From positions 12,854,950-12,918,949 of the forward strand of contig OX393570.1 in assembly GCA_947652115.1 (NCBI GenBank): a stretch of 64,000 bases of DNA, in the 5' to 3' direction. This DNA comes from Blastomussa wellsi. Taxonomy: Eukaryota; Cnidaria; Anthozoa; Scleractinia; Plerogyridae. The stretch's first letter is position 1, and each line of letters starts with the position of its first letter. This document shows, piece by piece, positions 24,219 to 34,164 of the stretch. The notes under the pieces were generated by a model. That model was not told where the DNA came from. It worked only from the letters and a program-made list of their open reading frames with translations, and ran no database searches. The translations under genes were made by a program, and so were the position numbers.

Positions 24219-24600
24219 CTAGTCCATTGGACTAATTCCTTTGTACGCAGTATTCTGTGGATGGTTGGCCAACTGCTCCTTTTCGGGTGGCGTGGCACTC
24301 TGCTGTTCCCACTCTTCGTATTTCGGTCGCGGTGTTGCATGCAGAAGAAGGAGGGCAGAACCAATCCCACCAACAATCCCAACAACCTGCACAACACCCA
24401 CAACAGCAGACGTTGCGGCATTAGCGGCGCCCACTATTCTGTCTGTTTGCTCTCGAACAGCATTGCTGTTTTTTTCTATACTCTCCATGATTCCTTCGCT
24501 TCTGCTGTTGCAGGCCTTGCAGCTGCTGTTTCGGTTGGTTTGGAGGTTTTTCCATCGAAAACGCCTGCTTCTCTCCATATTCTGTACATCCTTGTTGTGC
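24219..24600 (-). pseudogene. Coiled-coil single-pass membrane protein, element A copy
   Basis: The minus strand reads IMESIEKNSNAVREQTDRIV, then a hydrophobic stretch VVGVVQVVGIVGGIGSALLL, then a proline/charged tail ending YKGISPMD. It is homologous to 52360-52833. The upstream coiled-coil half is shortened and the 5' end is disrupted by a Penelope-derived insertion at 24645. Role unknown; position next to the virion module suggests a virion or membrane protein. Confidence 0.55.
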
Positions 24601-24644
24601 CAATACTGAATTTCTTTTGTATCTCCCTGGGTGAGCACTATTTG

Positions 24645-24707
24645 AATATAATTTGGTTTTATCAACTGGGTTGATTCAAGAGCTGACGTTTCGAGCGTTA
24701 GCCCTTC
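24645..24707 (-). mobile_element. 63-bp Penelope-like terminus micro-insertion with 14-bp target duplication
   Basis: Flanked by gtgagcactatttg at 24631-24644 and 24708-24721. The insert is an internally shortened copy of the Penelope-like terminus, keeping the half of the hammerhead-like core around CGAAACGTCAGC. No coding part. Confidence 0.8.
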
Positions 24708-24721
24708 GTGAGCACTATTTG

Positions 24722-25054
24722 GTCTGTTGTTCCGCACTTGCAGGCGAACAATGCCACGGCGGACACTGGCCTGGCTATTCAGAGTTTGATAATGTCCTTT
24801 GTCTCAGGCACTTGGAGTAGCAACCCGGCCCTCGGCCTGGTCGCCAAGCCTCGGAGTTACAGAAAAACAAAATGGCTGACCTCTCACGATTATGTCTTTT
24901 GGCGATAAAAATTGAACCAGAGCTGAACTGTACAAAACCTTGTGCTCACTTTGCGTGCTGTAATTTCTTTTTCCACCACAGAAGTTGGTGAATCGTTGCA
25001 AAGAGAAGAACGGTGTGGAACAACACGATTTGATCAAATCGATTTATTGAACTG
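24722..25054. other. Element A, no intact gene; remnant of minus-strand coding sequence
   Basis: 24900-25330 is about 80-85 percent alike to 45610-46050 in element C, so it is conserved element sequence. No recognisable product apart from the 55-aa ORF at 25055. Confidence 0.4.
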
Positions 25055-25222
25055 TCAATTTGATCTTTCTTGAAAATTGACTCGATCAGAGCCTGTTTTC
25101 ATTTTTTCCACCTCGCACATTGCCTCTACAACTTGCTGTGTTATCCGTCTGACCTTGTTCTGCCAAACGGGTGTTGAAAGTTCCTTGTAAATACAGAAAA
25201 TCGTGTGGAAAAGCAGAAGCAT
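25055..25222 (-). CDS. Small conserved ORF (55 aa) of the Polinton-like elements
   Basis: An open frame starting MLLLFHTIFCIYKELSTPVW and containing QVVEAMCEVEKMKTG. The element C counterpart at 45814-45954 keeps almost the same residues over 45 positions, although most flanking DNA has drifted and surrounding genes are broken. The N-terminus is hydrophobic. The family is not recognised. It lies between two membrane-protein genes on the same strand. Confidence 0.5.
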   Translation of the reverse strand: MLLLFHTIFCIYKELSTPVWQNKVRRITQQVVEAMCEVEKMKTGSDRVNFQERSN

Positions 25223-25907
25223 TCTGGACTTCAGAAGCTGTTTATATGTGACTTATCAAAGATTTGCCTTTCTTTAATTTATTCTTACATCATCCGTGCC
25301 CCCAAAGCGCATACACAATAGAAGGAAATGCCAGAGTGATGGCAATATATAAGCGAACTTGTCATTAACTTGTTAGTTCACATATTCTGGTGAAGCTCTG
25401 GGAGGTGAAAGTCGGCCACTTTCTGAATCCTGCTAAAGGCTTGAGCGGATGGTGAATTACCAGGTATAGGGGAAAGTCCTTACAGTGGGAGAGTATCCTC
25501 ACGTTGAGCCCACCTGGGCCCTACTGGTAACAGGGGGTGCTCAGAAATCCCTCAGGATTTCAAACCTCACTCCCAGAGGTAAAATGGGAACTGACAGCCG
25601 CCTTGTCAATGGCACGAAAGTCCTGGCTGGGGCCAGGCAACGAACAGCCAACCAAGCATCCCCGACAATGGTTTTTGTCCCTTTTTGCGCCCTGTCACGC
25701 AATGCCACGCGTGACCCAAACAACACAACATCACACAACACCTTGCGTGACACGTTCATCTTTTTTTTTCACTCGTGGTTTTTGTGGATGAAGTGTTTGT
25801 GTGATGTGAGACAATTATTTGTTGCTTACATGTATGCAACGCTTGGATGCCAGCAAAGATTACACGCTCCAACCCCTGGGTTCAATAACAAAGACTTCTG
25901 ACTTTAT
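25223..25907. other. Element A spacer, no gene recognised
   Basis: 25340-25900 has no counterpart in element C, where this part is deleted. Short ORFs here look random; an undetected repeat insertion is possible. Confidence 0.35.
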
Positions 25908-26585
25908 CTAATTTTTATAACACTCGGAGAGATTTTTGTGTTTTCTCTCTAAGTTTAGTTCAAATTTGTGCTCGATGCCGCCATTTGTTTTTTGAAACTC
26001 TTGCCGAATCTGGTTTTTTATGTTTTCAAGATCCAGCTGGCATAAATCGGTCTTTGTTTTCGCGAAGTTTGAGTGCAAAGTCTCTTTGATTTTGCGTAAT
26101 ATCTGCATTTCACATGTTATTTGTTTGAATTCTGAGTCGGAAACATTGTTATCGTCACGAGCTTGAGAGACAGAGCTATTTATTGAGTCATGCTCTGCAA
26201 GTGCCAGAGCATGAATTTTCGTGTGTTTATTAACTTTCCTTTCAAGCTTCTCGTTAATAACTGACAGGCCTGTGGAAGCAAAACCTGAAAGGGCAGCAAT
26301 TCCAGCAATAGGCACTCCAGCCAAAATTCCGACACCAGTAAGTGAAGTTGCAACGGCAGCGGAAGACAGAGCAGCTGTCACAGCGCCAAGAGAGACCACA
26401 TAATAGTGAATCACTTTCCCAGCGTTTTTATATTTTTTCAACACAAGCCTGTAATGTTCTGCCTCATCGGCTGTTTCTTTTTCAATTTTGATGATCTCAG
26501 TTAGCCGGAAATTTTCTGGGGTTCTTGAGATGGGTAGCTCTGGATAAACAGGCAGTGCACTTGGCAAGGCATTCACTAAAGACAT
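25908..26585 (-). CDS. Two-helix membrane protein of the Polinton-like virion module
   Basis: An uninterrupted 225-residue frame. Residues 1-35 include LPISRTPENFRLTEIIKIEK. Residues about 62-112 form two Ala/Gly-rich hydrophobic segments (VVSLGAVTAALSSAAVATSL and GILAGVPIAGIAALSGFAS). The rest is charged helix with VNKHTKIHALALAEHDSINS. Proteins with this layout are common uncharacterised products in cnidarian Polinton-like repeats. The next minus-strand gene (penton-like) ends only 16 bp upstream of its start, suggesting one transcription unit. It is the only long intact gene of element A. Function unknown; membrane or capsid-associated role inferred. Confidence 0.65.
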   Translation of the reverse strand: MSLVNALPSALPVYPELPISRTPENFRLTEIIKIEKETADEAEHYRLVLKKYKNAGKVIHYYVVSLGAVTAALSSAAVATSLTGVGILAGVPIAGIAALSGFASTGLSVINEKLERKVNKHTKIHALALAEHDSINSSVSQARDDNNVSDSEFKQITCEMQILRKIKETLHSNFAKTKTDLCQLDLENIKNQIRQEFQKTNGGIEHKFELNLERKHKNLSECYKN

Positions 26586-26601
26586 GGTATATTACAACAT
26601 T

Positions 26602-27270
26602 TTAATTTATCTCTAAAATATAATGGATTGGGAACCCGTCAAAGTCAAACAGTTCGCTATTTTCATTTTTTACTGAGATGTTCAAACTTGACACTTCTTT
26701 GCCTGTATTTGTGTCCCTTGGAACATGTTGCTCCCCGCTCTGATACAAAACTTTTTCATAAGGCTTTCCTATAATGTCAAAGCTTGCAAGAACACTTGAG
26801 TGCTTTCCATTGAAAAGGTTCTGCTCTCTGTCCACTAAATCACAGTGGATAAAATAAAAGTTCTCTGTTTTTACACCATCGAGGACAATTTGCAAGTAAA
26901 CAAGATCATTGCCATTTTTATGAAGAAAAAATTTCAAACTGTCACTCAAACAAAGTTCTGTGCCAATTTTGTGTTCGTTTGGGGCAATGATTACTGTTTT
27001 TCCGAATGTACCCCTCTTTGCACGAAACATTTTTTCACCAAAACCTTTGTTGAAAAAGTTTTGGATACTTTCGAGATCATAGTTGCCAGGTAGAAAAAGA
27101 TTTTCGTTTTGTCCTTTCCTTTCATAAAACACTTACCCCGTTTCTCTTAAGTTGTGCCACGAGTTATAAAGCGAACAACGTAACAGCAGGATATAACTCG
27201 GTTTCAGAATTGGCTTGTCAAAGTAAACAGTGTGACCGTTTTCTGTTGTTACAATAGTAAGCACAACCAT
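26602..27270 (-). pseudogene. Penton-like minor capsid protein, one nonsense codon
   Basis: The frame from ATG at 27268-27270 is open except for a stop at about 27135, where element C keeps a lysine codon. Residues include TTENGHTVYFDKPILKPSYI near the start, NYDLESIQNFFN, DREQNLFNGKHSSVL, and a C-terminal DFDGFPIHYILEIN. The length (about 220) and the beta-rich ending in hydrophobic E-I fit the single jelly-roll penton of Polinton-like viruses, as seen in many cnidarian elements. Assignment to penton is by context and motif style. The gene is divergent from the plus-strand gene at 27310. Confidence 0.55.
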
Positions 27271-27309
27271 TTTATGTTTTGTTGCATATAAATTTCTAAT
27301 AAAACCACA

Positions 27310-28908
27310 CGTACACAATCAGATTCTGTTGCGTTTGACTATCTCGAAAAAAGGGCGCAGTCTGCCAACCTCACAAAATCGAATCAAACCCCCTAGGCGA
27401 ACGAAAAGGCTGCACAAGACAAGACATGGGCAGCTTTTTCTGCATGGTTTCCGAGGGCCAACAAAAGAAAATTTGAAACAGACAATTTTTGCGTTGGACC
27501 ACACAGCAACAGCTGAAATATTTTACAGAGGGTGAAGGCAGTCTGCAAAGTGTAGAGTGCAGGCATGAAAAGCATGCTGGGTTTGGATGCCGTTGGCGGC
27601 TTCCCTTACCAGTTATCGCCCAGCGCAGAGAAAGTTTGCTGCTGGTTCCAGCAGTTAAATTTCATGATGCTGCACCAAATTTAAAGATAATATTCAACAA
27701 CTCAATCAATATTTATGTAACGCCTGACCAGTATTTTACAACAAAGTTCAGAGAGATATTTCAAAGGGAACAGATAAAGTTCGAAACGTCACAGTCCGCA
27801 AAAAATGGCTTGCGAGGCCTGATCTATCTTTCTGGGAACAGCAGCTGAACTTTGCAGTTTGGTGTGCGATGGCAGGTTGCGGAATCTCGTGAAGTATTTG
27901 ACAAAGATCATACAACGCTGAATCTGCCGCCGCAGGTGTGGGCTTTTTACATCTTCCACATGTGCTTCACGGTTCGGCGCATCTTGTACCAGCTTGCATG
28001 CAGCTGAAGCTTGAGCGCATTGCCGGGTGACCCTACATTCAGTCAGATAAACAACCATTACGACGTACAAAAGATTGTGCGTAGAGTTCGGCGTTGACCT
28101 GTCAACTGATTTCCGCTTCCACGGGGCAAACCACGGGCTGGGAAGCATTTACATTTATTGCCGCGACCCTTTCATGCCGGACGTGCCCTATCCATCGGCA
28201 AAAGCAAAATTCGATGACGAGGACCCAAAGGTGTCAGAAAAGGGAATTTCAGTATGCTTCATAAGAAACGACTCCGCAGAAGAGCACTTCAATTGGTTCG
28301 TGCCCAAAACCTTGGCAGGTTTGACCCAGGCAGGGCTTTCACATATCAATCAGTCAATTGAAGCCTTTGTGTATTGCATCTTGGGCGCACAAGTCAACGT
28401 GAGAAGCAGCATTCTTGCTGGAGGCAGAGCAAAAGAAGCCCAGAGCGAGTTCCTTGTCTTGGTGGAAGAGGTGATAAGGCAAACGGATCTGGCCAAGTCA
28501 GTTCAAAGATACCAACTTGCTGTAAACCAGGCAAAGGTGAGGCTCAACCTTGCTGTGTGCCCGGGGACCTGGGTGATTACCACGCAGATGGTAATACCAG
28601 CTAAAACAAGCGACACCAGGTATGAAGCTGGGTGTCAATGACGGGGTAAACAAAAGCACACAAAAAGCAGGGCTTCGGTATATGGATGACGAGAGACCGA
28701 AAATAAACCCGCCAAACAGCCACCCTTCGAATCCAACTCGCAAAACAGCAAAGAGGCAGCACCTGTGATCCAAGCAGCTGCAGAAGAGCAAACGGAATCT
28801 GAACCAATGCCAACGGCTGGCTCTGCAGTGAGTCACATGATATGAACAAAAAAGCTGTCATTATTGGCATGGTTGTAGTTGTGGGTTTGGCTTTCTTGTC
28901 ATTTTGTT
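27310..28908 (+). pseudogene. Unrecognised Polinton-like virion-module protein with C-terminal membrane anchor
   Basis: Starts within QSDSVAFDYLEKRAQ (the initiating ATG present at 46318 in element C is deleted here) and runs through at least four frameshifts to FGVDLSTDFRFHGANHGLGS, RYQLAVNQAKVRLNLAV, LGVNDGVNKSTQKAG, a basic/proline linker and a final hydrophobic anchor AVIIGMVVVVGLAFLSF before the stop. The intact length would be about 520 residues. Its conserved location between penton-like and capsid genes suggests a structural role; no known domain is recognised. Confidence 0.5.
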
Positions 28909-28919
28909 AACGCCGCTTC

Positions 28920-30132
28920 TTAGATCTCCATCAGGAAGGCCACCACAGCCAAAATTAGCAGCCAGGTGTGCTCAGCGAGAAAGCCGATGAGACCGGTGGC
29001 CTTCAAAGTGTTGGTGATGGTGCCAATAACAGCACCAATCGTGACACCAGCAGCAAGAAAGATTGCTTGGACTGTCACACCATATTTTTTGAAGATCTCT
29101 TTGACCCTTTCACGAAGTGGAAGTGCTCTTTCTCTTTCCTCAATCTGCGTTTTCAACCACGCAAGCTCCTCTGTACTTTCCGCAACTCTTCGATCCGCGG
29201 CTTCTTTGTCAGAGGGTGAGGCATTCTCATCGTTGATGATTTTCTGATATTCATCAGTTTGTCGTTTAAGGTCGGATTCTTGCTCACACAGTTCATCCAA
29301 CGTTCTTGTTTCGTTGAGCCTTTTTTCTATGGTGTTTCTTTCGCTCTCTTTGGCCGAGAGGCTTGCCCTGAATTAGTCGATCCAGGTTTGTTCTTTGGCT
29401 TTACTTTTTGCTTTTTTTTTTTAAGAGCTGCCACCTCTTTTTTTTGCATTTTCAAAATCTGGTTTAAGATTTTTTATCAGTTGCTGCTGTCTCCGCAGTT
29501 CTACCTCACTTTCAACAATCGAGCCATGTTCATCTTGTAACCCATCAATCCTTGCTTGAGTTTGCTCAATTCTGTTTCTCAGATTCGAGCCTCTTGTGTA
29601 GCTTTTTCCTTTTCTGCAGCAATTTTTTCAGCATCTCTTAATTGTTGTTTGGTCTCTCTCAATCTCTGATGTTGTTCTCTTATGCTCTCATTGTCTTAAT
29701 TTCTTGTGCCATCGGCCAAAGTTGGTCTTCGATTTCTTTTGTAAGATTTGGATTTAGCCTTTCTTTTCCAGTTGGCCTTTTTTTGGTGAAAAGGGCATTT
29801 CCCTTTAGGCTGTAAGAGGCTTCAAGATTTGTCGCCGAGCTTTCTGGAAACATTCCCTTGAGACTATTCCACGCTTTTTCTCTCATTGATTGCACACTGC
29901 TGCCAACCAAAGGAGTTTCCTCGGTGTAAGAAGTATCAGGCATCCCGCTCTGTTCGTGCTGCATTGTTTGCATTTCATAATGTTCGCCACTATGGAAGGG
30001 TGTCGATGCAGAGCTAGGCTGAAATGGACGGGTAGTATTGACCTCTTGTTCATGGTCATCCTCATCGTCATCGTGGTCAATAGCATGGTCAAGTTTGGGG
30101 TTGTCGTATCCAAAGTGTCCACCTTCTGCCAT
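28920..30132 (-). pseudogene. Long coiled-coil membrane protein of the virion module
   Basis: N-terminal piece 29680-30132: acidic HDDDEDDHEQEVNTT, then EQSGMPDTSYTEETPLVGSS. Middle 29300-29680 is coiled-coil with stops. C-terminal piece 28920-29300 has DENASPSDKEAADRRVAEST, REALP-like ERALPLRERVKEIFKKYGVT and two hydrophobic segments ending LLILAVVAFLMEI. The type is common in cnidarian Polinton-like elements as an uncharacterised protein. Element C keeps a short piece of the hydrophobic part at 47455-47520. Transcribed divergently from the capsid gene across a palindromic promoter region. Confidence 0.55.
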
Positions 30133-30134
30133 TG

Positions 30135-30168
30135 TATATTAAACAAAAAGATTTTTTTGTTTAATATA
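30135..30168. promoter_or_regulatory. 34-bp palindrome in a bidirectional promoter region
   Basis: Perfect 15-bp arms TATATTAAACAAAAA / TTTTTGTTTAATATA around gatt, placed exactly between ATG codons of two divergent genes (30132 minus, 30170 plus). TATA-like on both strands. Confidence 0.55.
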
Positions 30169-30169
30169 G

Positions 30170-31366
30170 ATGATGGCGGTGCAAGAAAACCTTTGGCCAA
30201 AGCACACCTAGAAAAAGGTGGGCTTGATGAAAGTAAAACGTATCACCTTTGATCGTAGCGACGCCAGCCCTAGTGGGCCCTTATGTTTCGGTGCCCAAGC
30301 TGAATGAGAATGAGGTCCTCATGCCCGGCTCCCTCGCACTGCTCCTCAACATCGACTTGTCTGGAGGGCACGCCAACAACTTCCTCGACAAGCTGGTTGT
30401 GAAGTACTTGGGCACCATACTGCAGGACACGGTGGGGTATGACATCTTCAAGATCTGGGAGGACCTTTTCCTCTCGAGGAGCAGGACAACATGCTGCTGG
30501 ACGGCATTCAGAGTGAAGACCTTTGCAAGATCCGCTCAAATGCTGGGGATAAGAAAACCTTGGGTATTGCCACGGAAAAAGTGCTGAAGAACGTTTTCGG
30601 AATGAAATACCGCATCAGACTGGACCACCAGATTCTGACCGACCACGGAGTCTTTTACCTCCAAGCTCTTTACAACGACCTCGTGTTTGAGTTGACACTT
30701 GCACCAGCCTCACAGGTTGTCAAAGGCTCTGACCCAACAAAACTGAAATACATGCTGACCAACATCCAGCTCGAGTACAAAATGATCAGAAGCAAGCCTC
30801 TGGCGGATGACGTGCACAGTGTGTATTCCGAGGGCGAGGAATTTATGTACGATCACGTGATGCGGGCTGAGGTGGTCACCTTCGCAAAAGGCACAGAAAC
30901 AAGGATTAACGTCAGAGTCAACCCCCAGAGAAGGTCCCTTTAAGGCATCCTTCTCCTCTTTGTTGAGCCATATGTCGCTGGCACCAGGGATTCAGAAAAG
31001 TACCTCAACCCTGACCTGAAGAAAGTCAGCGTTATGGTGAACGGCTCACCCAACATGCTGTACAACAATGGCATCGAATGCAAGGACATTTGGGAGGAAG
31101 CCAGCCGCTTCTTTGTCAAGACAAAAGCGCAGCACATGAATCTGACAAAGTTCTACACTGATGACAAGTTCGGGGTTTTGATCGATTTGTGCTCAATGGC
31201 AGATCAGTCAATGCACGGCAGTGGCACGAGCCTCTTGAACACCAAAGACGGGGTCCAGCTCGAGAGGATCGCCAGTGGATCAGGCAATGTGAACTGCCAC
31301 GTCTTTGTTATCAGTGACTCGCAGATGAACATATTGGGGCGGCAATTTGATACTGTGCAATACTAA
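30170..31366 (+). pseudogene. Double jelly-roll major capsid protein, frameshifted
   Basis: Frames 30249-30587, 30491-30943 and 30943-31366 join into one capsid protein. Markers: GPYVSVPKLNENEVLMPGSL, DKLVVKYLGTILQDTVGYDI, LDHQILTDHGVFYLQALYND, RINVRVNPQRRSL, FGVLIDLCSMADQSMHGSG and a C-terminal SDSQMNILGRQFDTVQY. This is the hexon-type capsid of cnidarian Polinton-like elements. At least three frameshifts (near 30200, 30485, 30945) break it. The stop is one base before the ATPase start, so the two genes form an operon-like pair. Confidence 0.8.
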
Positions 31367-31367
31367 T

Positions 31368-31977
31368 ATGGAAATGAACCCGAGCAACATCCCGTTCAAC
31401 GCTCTCATTGTTGGTCCGACAAATTCAGGCAAATCAAGGTTTGTGCTGGACCGGATCTATGACCCTTTTCTGTGGCAAGTTCGACTACATTGTGCTCATC
31501 TGCCAGACATTCGCGCACAACAAAACCTACCCCCAAATTGGTGTAGATGATCCATGAATGCTTGTGATAATATGTGTGCAACATGAGGTGGAAAATTGGT
31601 TGAAGCTCATGAGCTTTGTTTTCGAGGGCACCAACACGCTCATAATCCTCGATGACTGTGCAGCCTCGAAATATGTTAAAGGGCACACAGGCCAGCTGGT
31701 AAATCTTGCCTTTTCTGCTCGACATATTGGTATCAGCATTTGGGTGCTGACACAGATGACGAGCATAACAGCCTCCTTCCGGGAGAACATCGCGGTGATC
31801 GTTCTCTTTTACACCCCAGCGGCCAAGACCAGGAAAGCCATCTTTGATGATTATGCGGGGAACTCTACCAGGATGAGTACAAAGGTCTGATTTCAAAGCT
31901 GAAAGAGCGAAAGTTCGCTTATCTCGTGTTTTCGCTTCGGCACCCCTACAGGGTTAAGTTATTTTGAATTGAAAAAA
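31368..31977 (+). pseudogene. FtsK/HerA-type genome packaging ATPase, frameshifted
   Basis: Walker A GPTNSGKS at 31413-31436 and Walker B TLIILDDCA at 31636-31662, followed by ARHIGISIWVLTQ (sensor region) and a C-terminal AYLVFSLRHPYRVKLF. Size (about 200 residues) and motif spacing fit Polinton/adenovirus-like packaging ATPases that pump DNA into the capsid. A frameshift near 31480 and a short deletion near 31545 inactivate it. Start ATG lies 1 bp after the capsid stop. Confidence 0.8.
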
Positions 31978-31999
31978 TGAAAGTTGTAAGATATTACAA

Positions 32000-32534
32000 T
32001 GGCTGACGAGCATGCAATCGTGGAAGTTATGAACCTTCTGGAAGCCGAGCCGTCGAGCGGGCCAGCTGAAGGTGTTGTGGCAGGCTTAACGGCGCCCGTG
32101 AGCATCTGGCTGTGCTGGTGTCGACAGGAAAATCCAAAGAGGCCATCGGGGTGCAGTTAACACATGAGCAGATGAAGAGCCTGAGAGACAAAGATGTTGA
32201 GAAATACACCAAACGGTACGAGACATACGTGGGCTCAAAGACAACTGACAGCTTGATCGACAGCTTCATTTTTCTTATGACCAAAGCAGTCGGAATGGCA
32301 GTTGACGTCAAAGACATCGATGCTTATCAAAAAGAACTCAGAAACGACTACATCATCAACAAAGAGCTCTCCAACCTGGCCTGCAACATTGCTTTAAAGT
32401 GTGGCCGTTTTCTTGCTCTGGCCAACGCGGCGCTGATCACCACAAAACACATTGATTTTAATGAGCATTTGAAGAGTAAGTTCGAAGCAAAATCGGAAGA
32501 AATTACTGAGCATTCCTCATCAACTATTGAATAA
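32000..32534 (+). pseudogene. Unrecognised virion-module protein (one frameshift)
   Basis: ATG at 32000 opens MADEHAIVEVMNLLEAEPSS. After a frameshift near 32097 it continues STGKSKEAIGVQLTHEQMKS, DSLIDSFIFLMTKAVGMAV, RNDYIINKELSNLACNIAL and ends at 32534. Mostly helical and soluble. It follows the ATPase by 22 bp. No known domain was recognised. Confidence 0.5.
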
Positions 32535-32535
32535 T

Positions 32536-32597
32536 TACTTTGCATTATTGAATATTTCCTTTGCATTATTATATTTGCTCAACAATACCTTTGCACA
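32536..32597 (+). promoter_or_regulatory. CTTTGCATTATT tandem motif before the next gene
   Basis: Two copies of CTTTGCATTATT (about 32539 and 32562) and a partial cctttgcac (32588) end directly at the ATG at 32598. Candidate promoter repeat. Confidence 0.4.
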
Positions 32598-33069
32598 ATG
32601 TCCACCGAACAACCTGAGAGCGCACATTCGCAAGTCAATATCACACAGCAAGCGACAACCCCAACTCCAACCACAAGGCCAGTAAAAAATCCCAAGCGAG
32701 TTGCTGCTGGCAAACTCATAGCTGAGAAAACAAGGCAGGCCCGTGAGGCACAGAAAAAAGCTTATCTCGAGGCTACTGCCATAATTGCAAGAGAGAAGGA
32801 AAAAAATCTGCACCTGCTCCTGAGCCGGTTCCAGAGACTGCACCAGAGCCCGCTGCAGCTGATTCCAAAGTTTCAAATGGTCTCAGCACAACTCAATGGA
32901 TCTCTATCATTGGAATTGGTGCTACGCTTGTTACGACTTATGTGAAGCGCAAAGACATAAAAGCCTTTTAGGAAAGCAACTGGCACCGGCACCTGCACCG
33001 GAACCCGCGCCTCAGGTGAGGATGCAAGCATCTCCGCAGCCCAAAAAAGGCATTTGCCCAATGGATTAG
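32598..33069 (+). pseudogene. Small Lys/Ala-rich protein with membrane segment, ending KKGICPMD
   Basis: Opens MSTEQPESAHSQVNITQQAT, then NPKRVAAGKLIAEKTRQARE (basic helix). After a frameshift near 32810 it gives PAPEPVPETAPEPAA, a hydrophobic WISIIGIGATLVTTYV, then a second frameshift and a tail ending KKGICPMD at 33069. The same eight-residue ending closes the element B membrane protein (52360), and KGISPMD closes the one at 24219. Family otherwise unknown. Confidence 0.5.
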
Positions 33070-33547
33070 CCAGATGTGAAATTCATTTGAATTTATTTTA
33101 TGATGTTGTATAACAAAATGTGGAAAGTACCATACTTCCAACAGTTAGCGATAAGCATCGCAGCCGTTTCAGGCATTGGCTTAATTTGGGGGACATTCAC
33201 GTGCAATTGCCTTAAAATTATCAATTATCAATTATGCAAAAGTGGCCTGGCTTGTGGCAAGATAAAAGTTGCCGAAAATTTGGTTACAGAAAAAAAATGC
33301 GCTCTCCTACCACTTTTTGCTGAAGTTCTTTTGCCGATTTCGCAGCAACCACATGCAGTTGTTTGCTCCGTGTACCAGTTTTGTTGAACAGGTGGCGTGC
33401 TTCTGTCAAATTATGCGAACTGCCGCTTCTGTGTAATTGTGTGAAACGTCGCTTGAAACAAGTTGAAAGCGGTTGAAAGCGGTTTCTTGCGCAACCCTCG
33501 CTGCCACCACTCCCCTCGTTGGCACGGCACAGCGGCGCCGGCCTCGA
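33070..33547. other. Element A right part, no gene; inverted copy of left iteron region
   Basis: 33238-33312 matches the reverse complement of 20900-21010 (ggcctggcttgtggcaaga, then agttgccgaaaa and gcgctctccta-type sequence). This looks like part of a long terminal inverted repeat. Confidence 0.5.
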
Positions 33548-33579
33548 AGTAGTAGATAGTGAAGTTAACAAATACACAC
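33548..33579 (+). repeat. Terminal signature without second arm (AGTAGTA-N12-AACAAATAC)
   Basis: AGTAGTA, 12 bases (GATAGTGAAGTT), then AACAAATACACAC. The complementary hairpin arm is missing, so the terminus is truncated or rearranged. Confidence 0.5.
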
Positions 33580-33687
33580 CGCAGTACCCACCGTCGATAT
33601 ACCAAGTTCGGGGCCCCCCAACAGCGCAGTTTTGTTTGCATCTTTGTTTCCTTTTTTGTTTAGATTTCTTCCCCCTTGGTTGGGCCT

Positions 33688-33779
33688 CAGATCTCTAATT
33701 GGCAATACAAAATTGGTGCCGATCTCTAACAGCTGTCAGATCTCTAATTGGCATTACAAAATTGGTGCCAATCTCTAAC
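33688..33779 (-). repeat. 49-bp tandem duplication carrying TCTCTAATTGG
   Basis: Two copies (33688-33730, 33737-33779) with TCTCTAATTGG, the complement of the CCAATTAGAGA motif. It mirrors the tandem motif block beside the left hairpin at 20424-20504, as expected for inverted termini. Confidence 0.6.
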
Positions 33780-33820
33780 TGGCCGTGCTTCAACAATGGG
33801 TGACAACCCCTCGTTTCCTA

Positions 33821-33852
33821 AGTAGTATAGGAAGAGTCAAACCAATACAACC
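33821..33852 (+). repeat. Candidate right terminal signature of element A
   Basis: AGTAGTA, 12 bases (TAGGAAGAGTCA), then AACCAATACAACC. It lies outside the mirrored AATTAGAG block, the place expected for the right end. Second hairpin arm missing. Confidence 0.5.
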
Positions 33853-34164
33853 AATGATTTTTCTGTGCATAAAAAACCTGCCTCAAAAAACCCCATAGGG
33901 ACATACAGGAGAGGAAATCTGGGACAGGCACAACTTACGTCCCGCATCATGGCTTCTAGGTTGCAGTAAATTAATAGACATAATAAACATGATAAGTAAA
34001 TAGGTTGCAATAAACTGCAAAATTAGAACTACAATAGTTATAAACTAGCAAAAAAGACAAATAATCGCAAACTAATGACAAGAAAATCTCTTTCGGCAAA
34101 ATAAGAATAAACTGCAAACTCGCATAAAGCGCACCCTCACAACAAAAGCGATTTTGAAATGCTT
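33853..34164. other. No gene seen
   Basis: A-rich intron DNA. Confidence 0.3.

Larger units (their letters stand above)
20141..33852 (+). mobile_element. Element A: Polinton-like endogenous virus with Rep-like replication gene
   Basis: A composite region, left-bounded by a complete terminal hairpin (20141-20303) and right-bounded by half-hairpin signatures at 33548 and/or 33821. Gene order: zinc-binding F-box-like protein, iterons, Rep-like protein (plus strand), coiled-coil membrane protein, a 55-aa ORF, a two-helix membrane protein and a penton-like protein (minus strand), an unrecognised protein (plus), a long coiled-coil membrane protein (minus), then major capsid protein, packaging ATPase and two small genes (plus). 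Capsid protein, ATPase and penton-like genes place the virion module with Polinton-like viruses. No DNA polymerase B, protease or integrase was found in this copy. Nearly all long genes carry frameshifts. Confidence 0.7.

Noticed and set aside
22364..24421. Long minus-strand ORF (685 aa) in element A
   Set aside because: Antisense shadow of the Rep-like gene: rich in Arg, Leu, Phe and Ser, no conserved counterpart, and the plus-strand reading has homologues in element B.
27130..27142. GGGGTAAGT as a real splice donor in the penton-like gene
   Set aside because: The reading frame continues directly across it and the element C copy has a lysine codon at the stop, so a point nonsense mutation is simpler.
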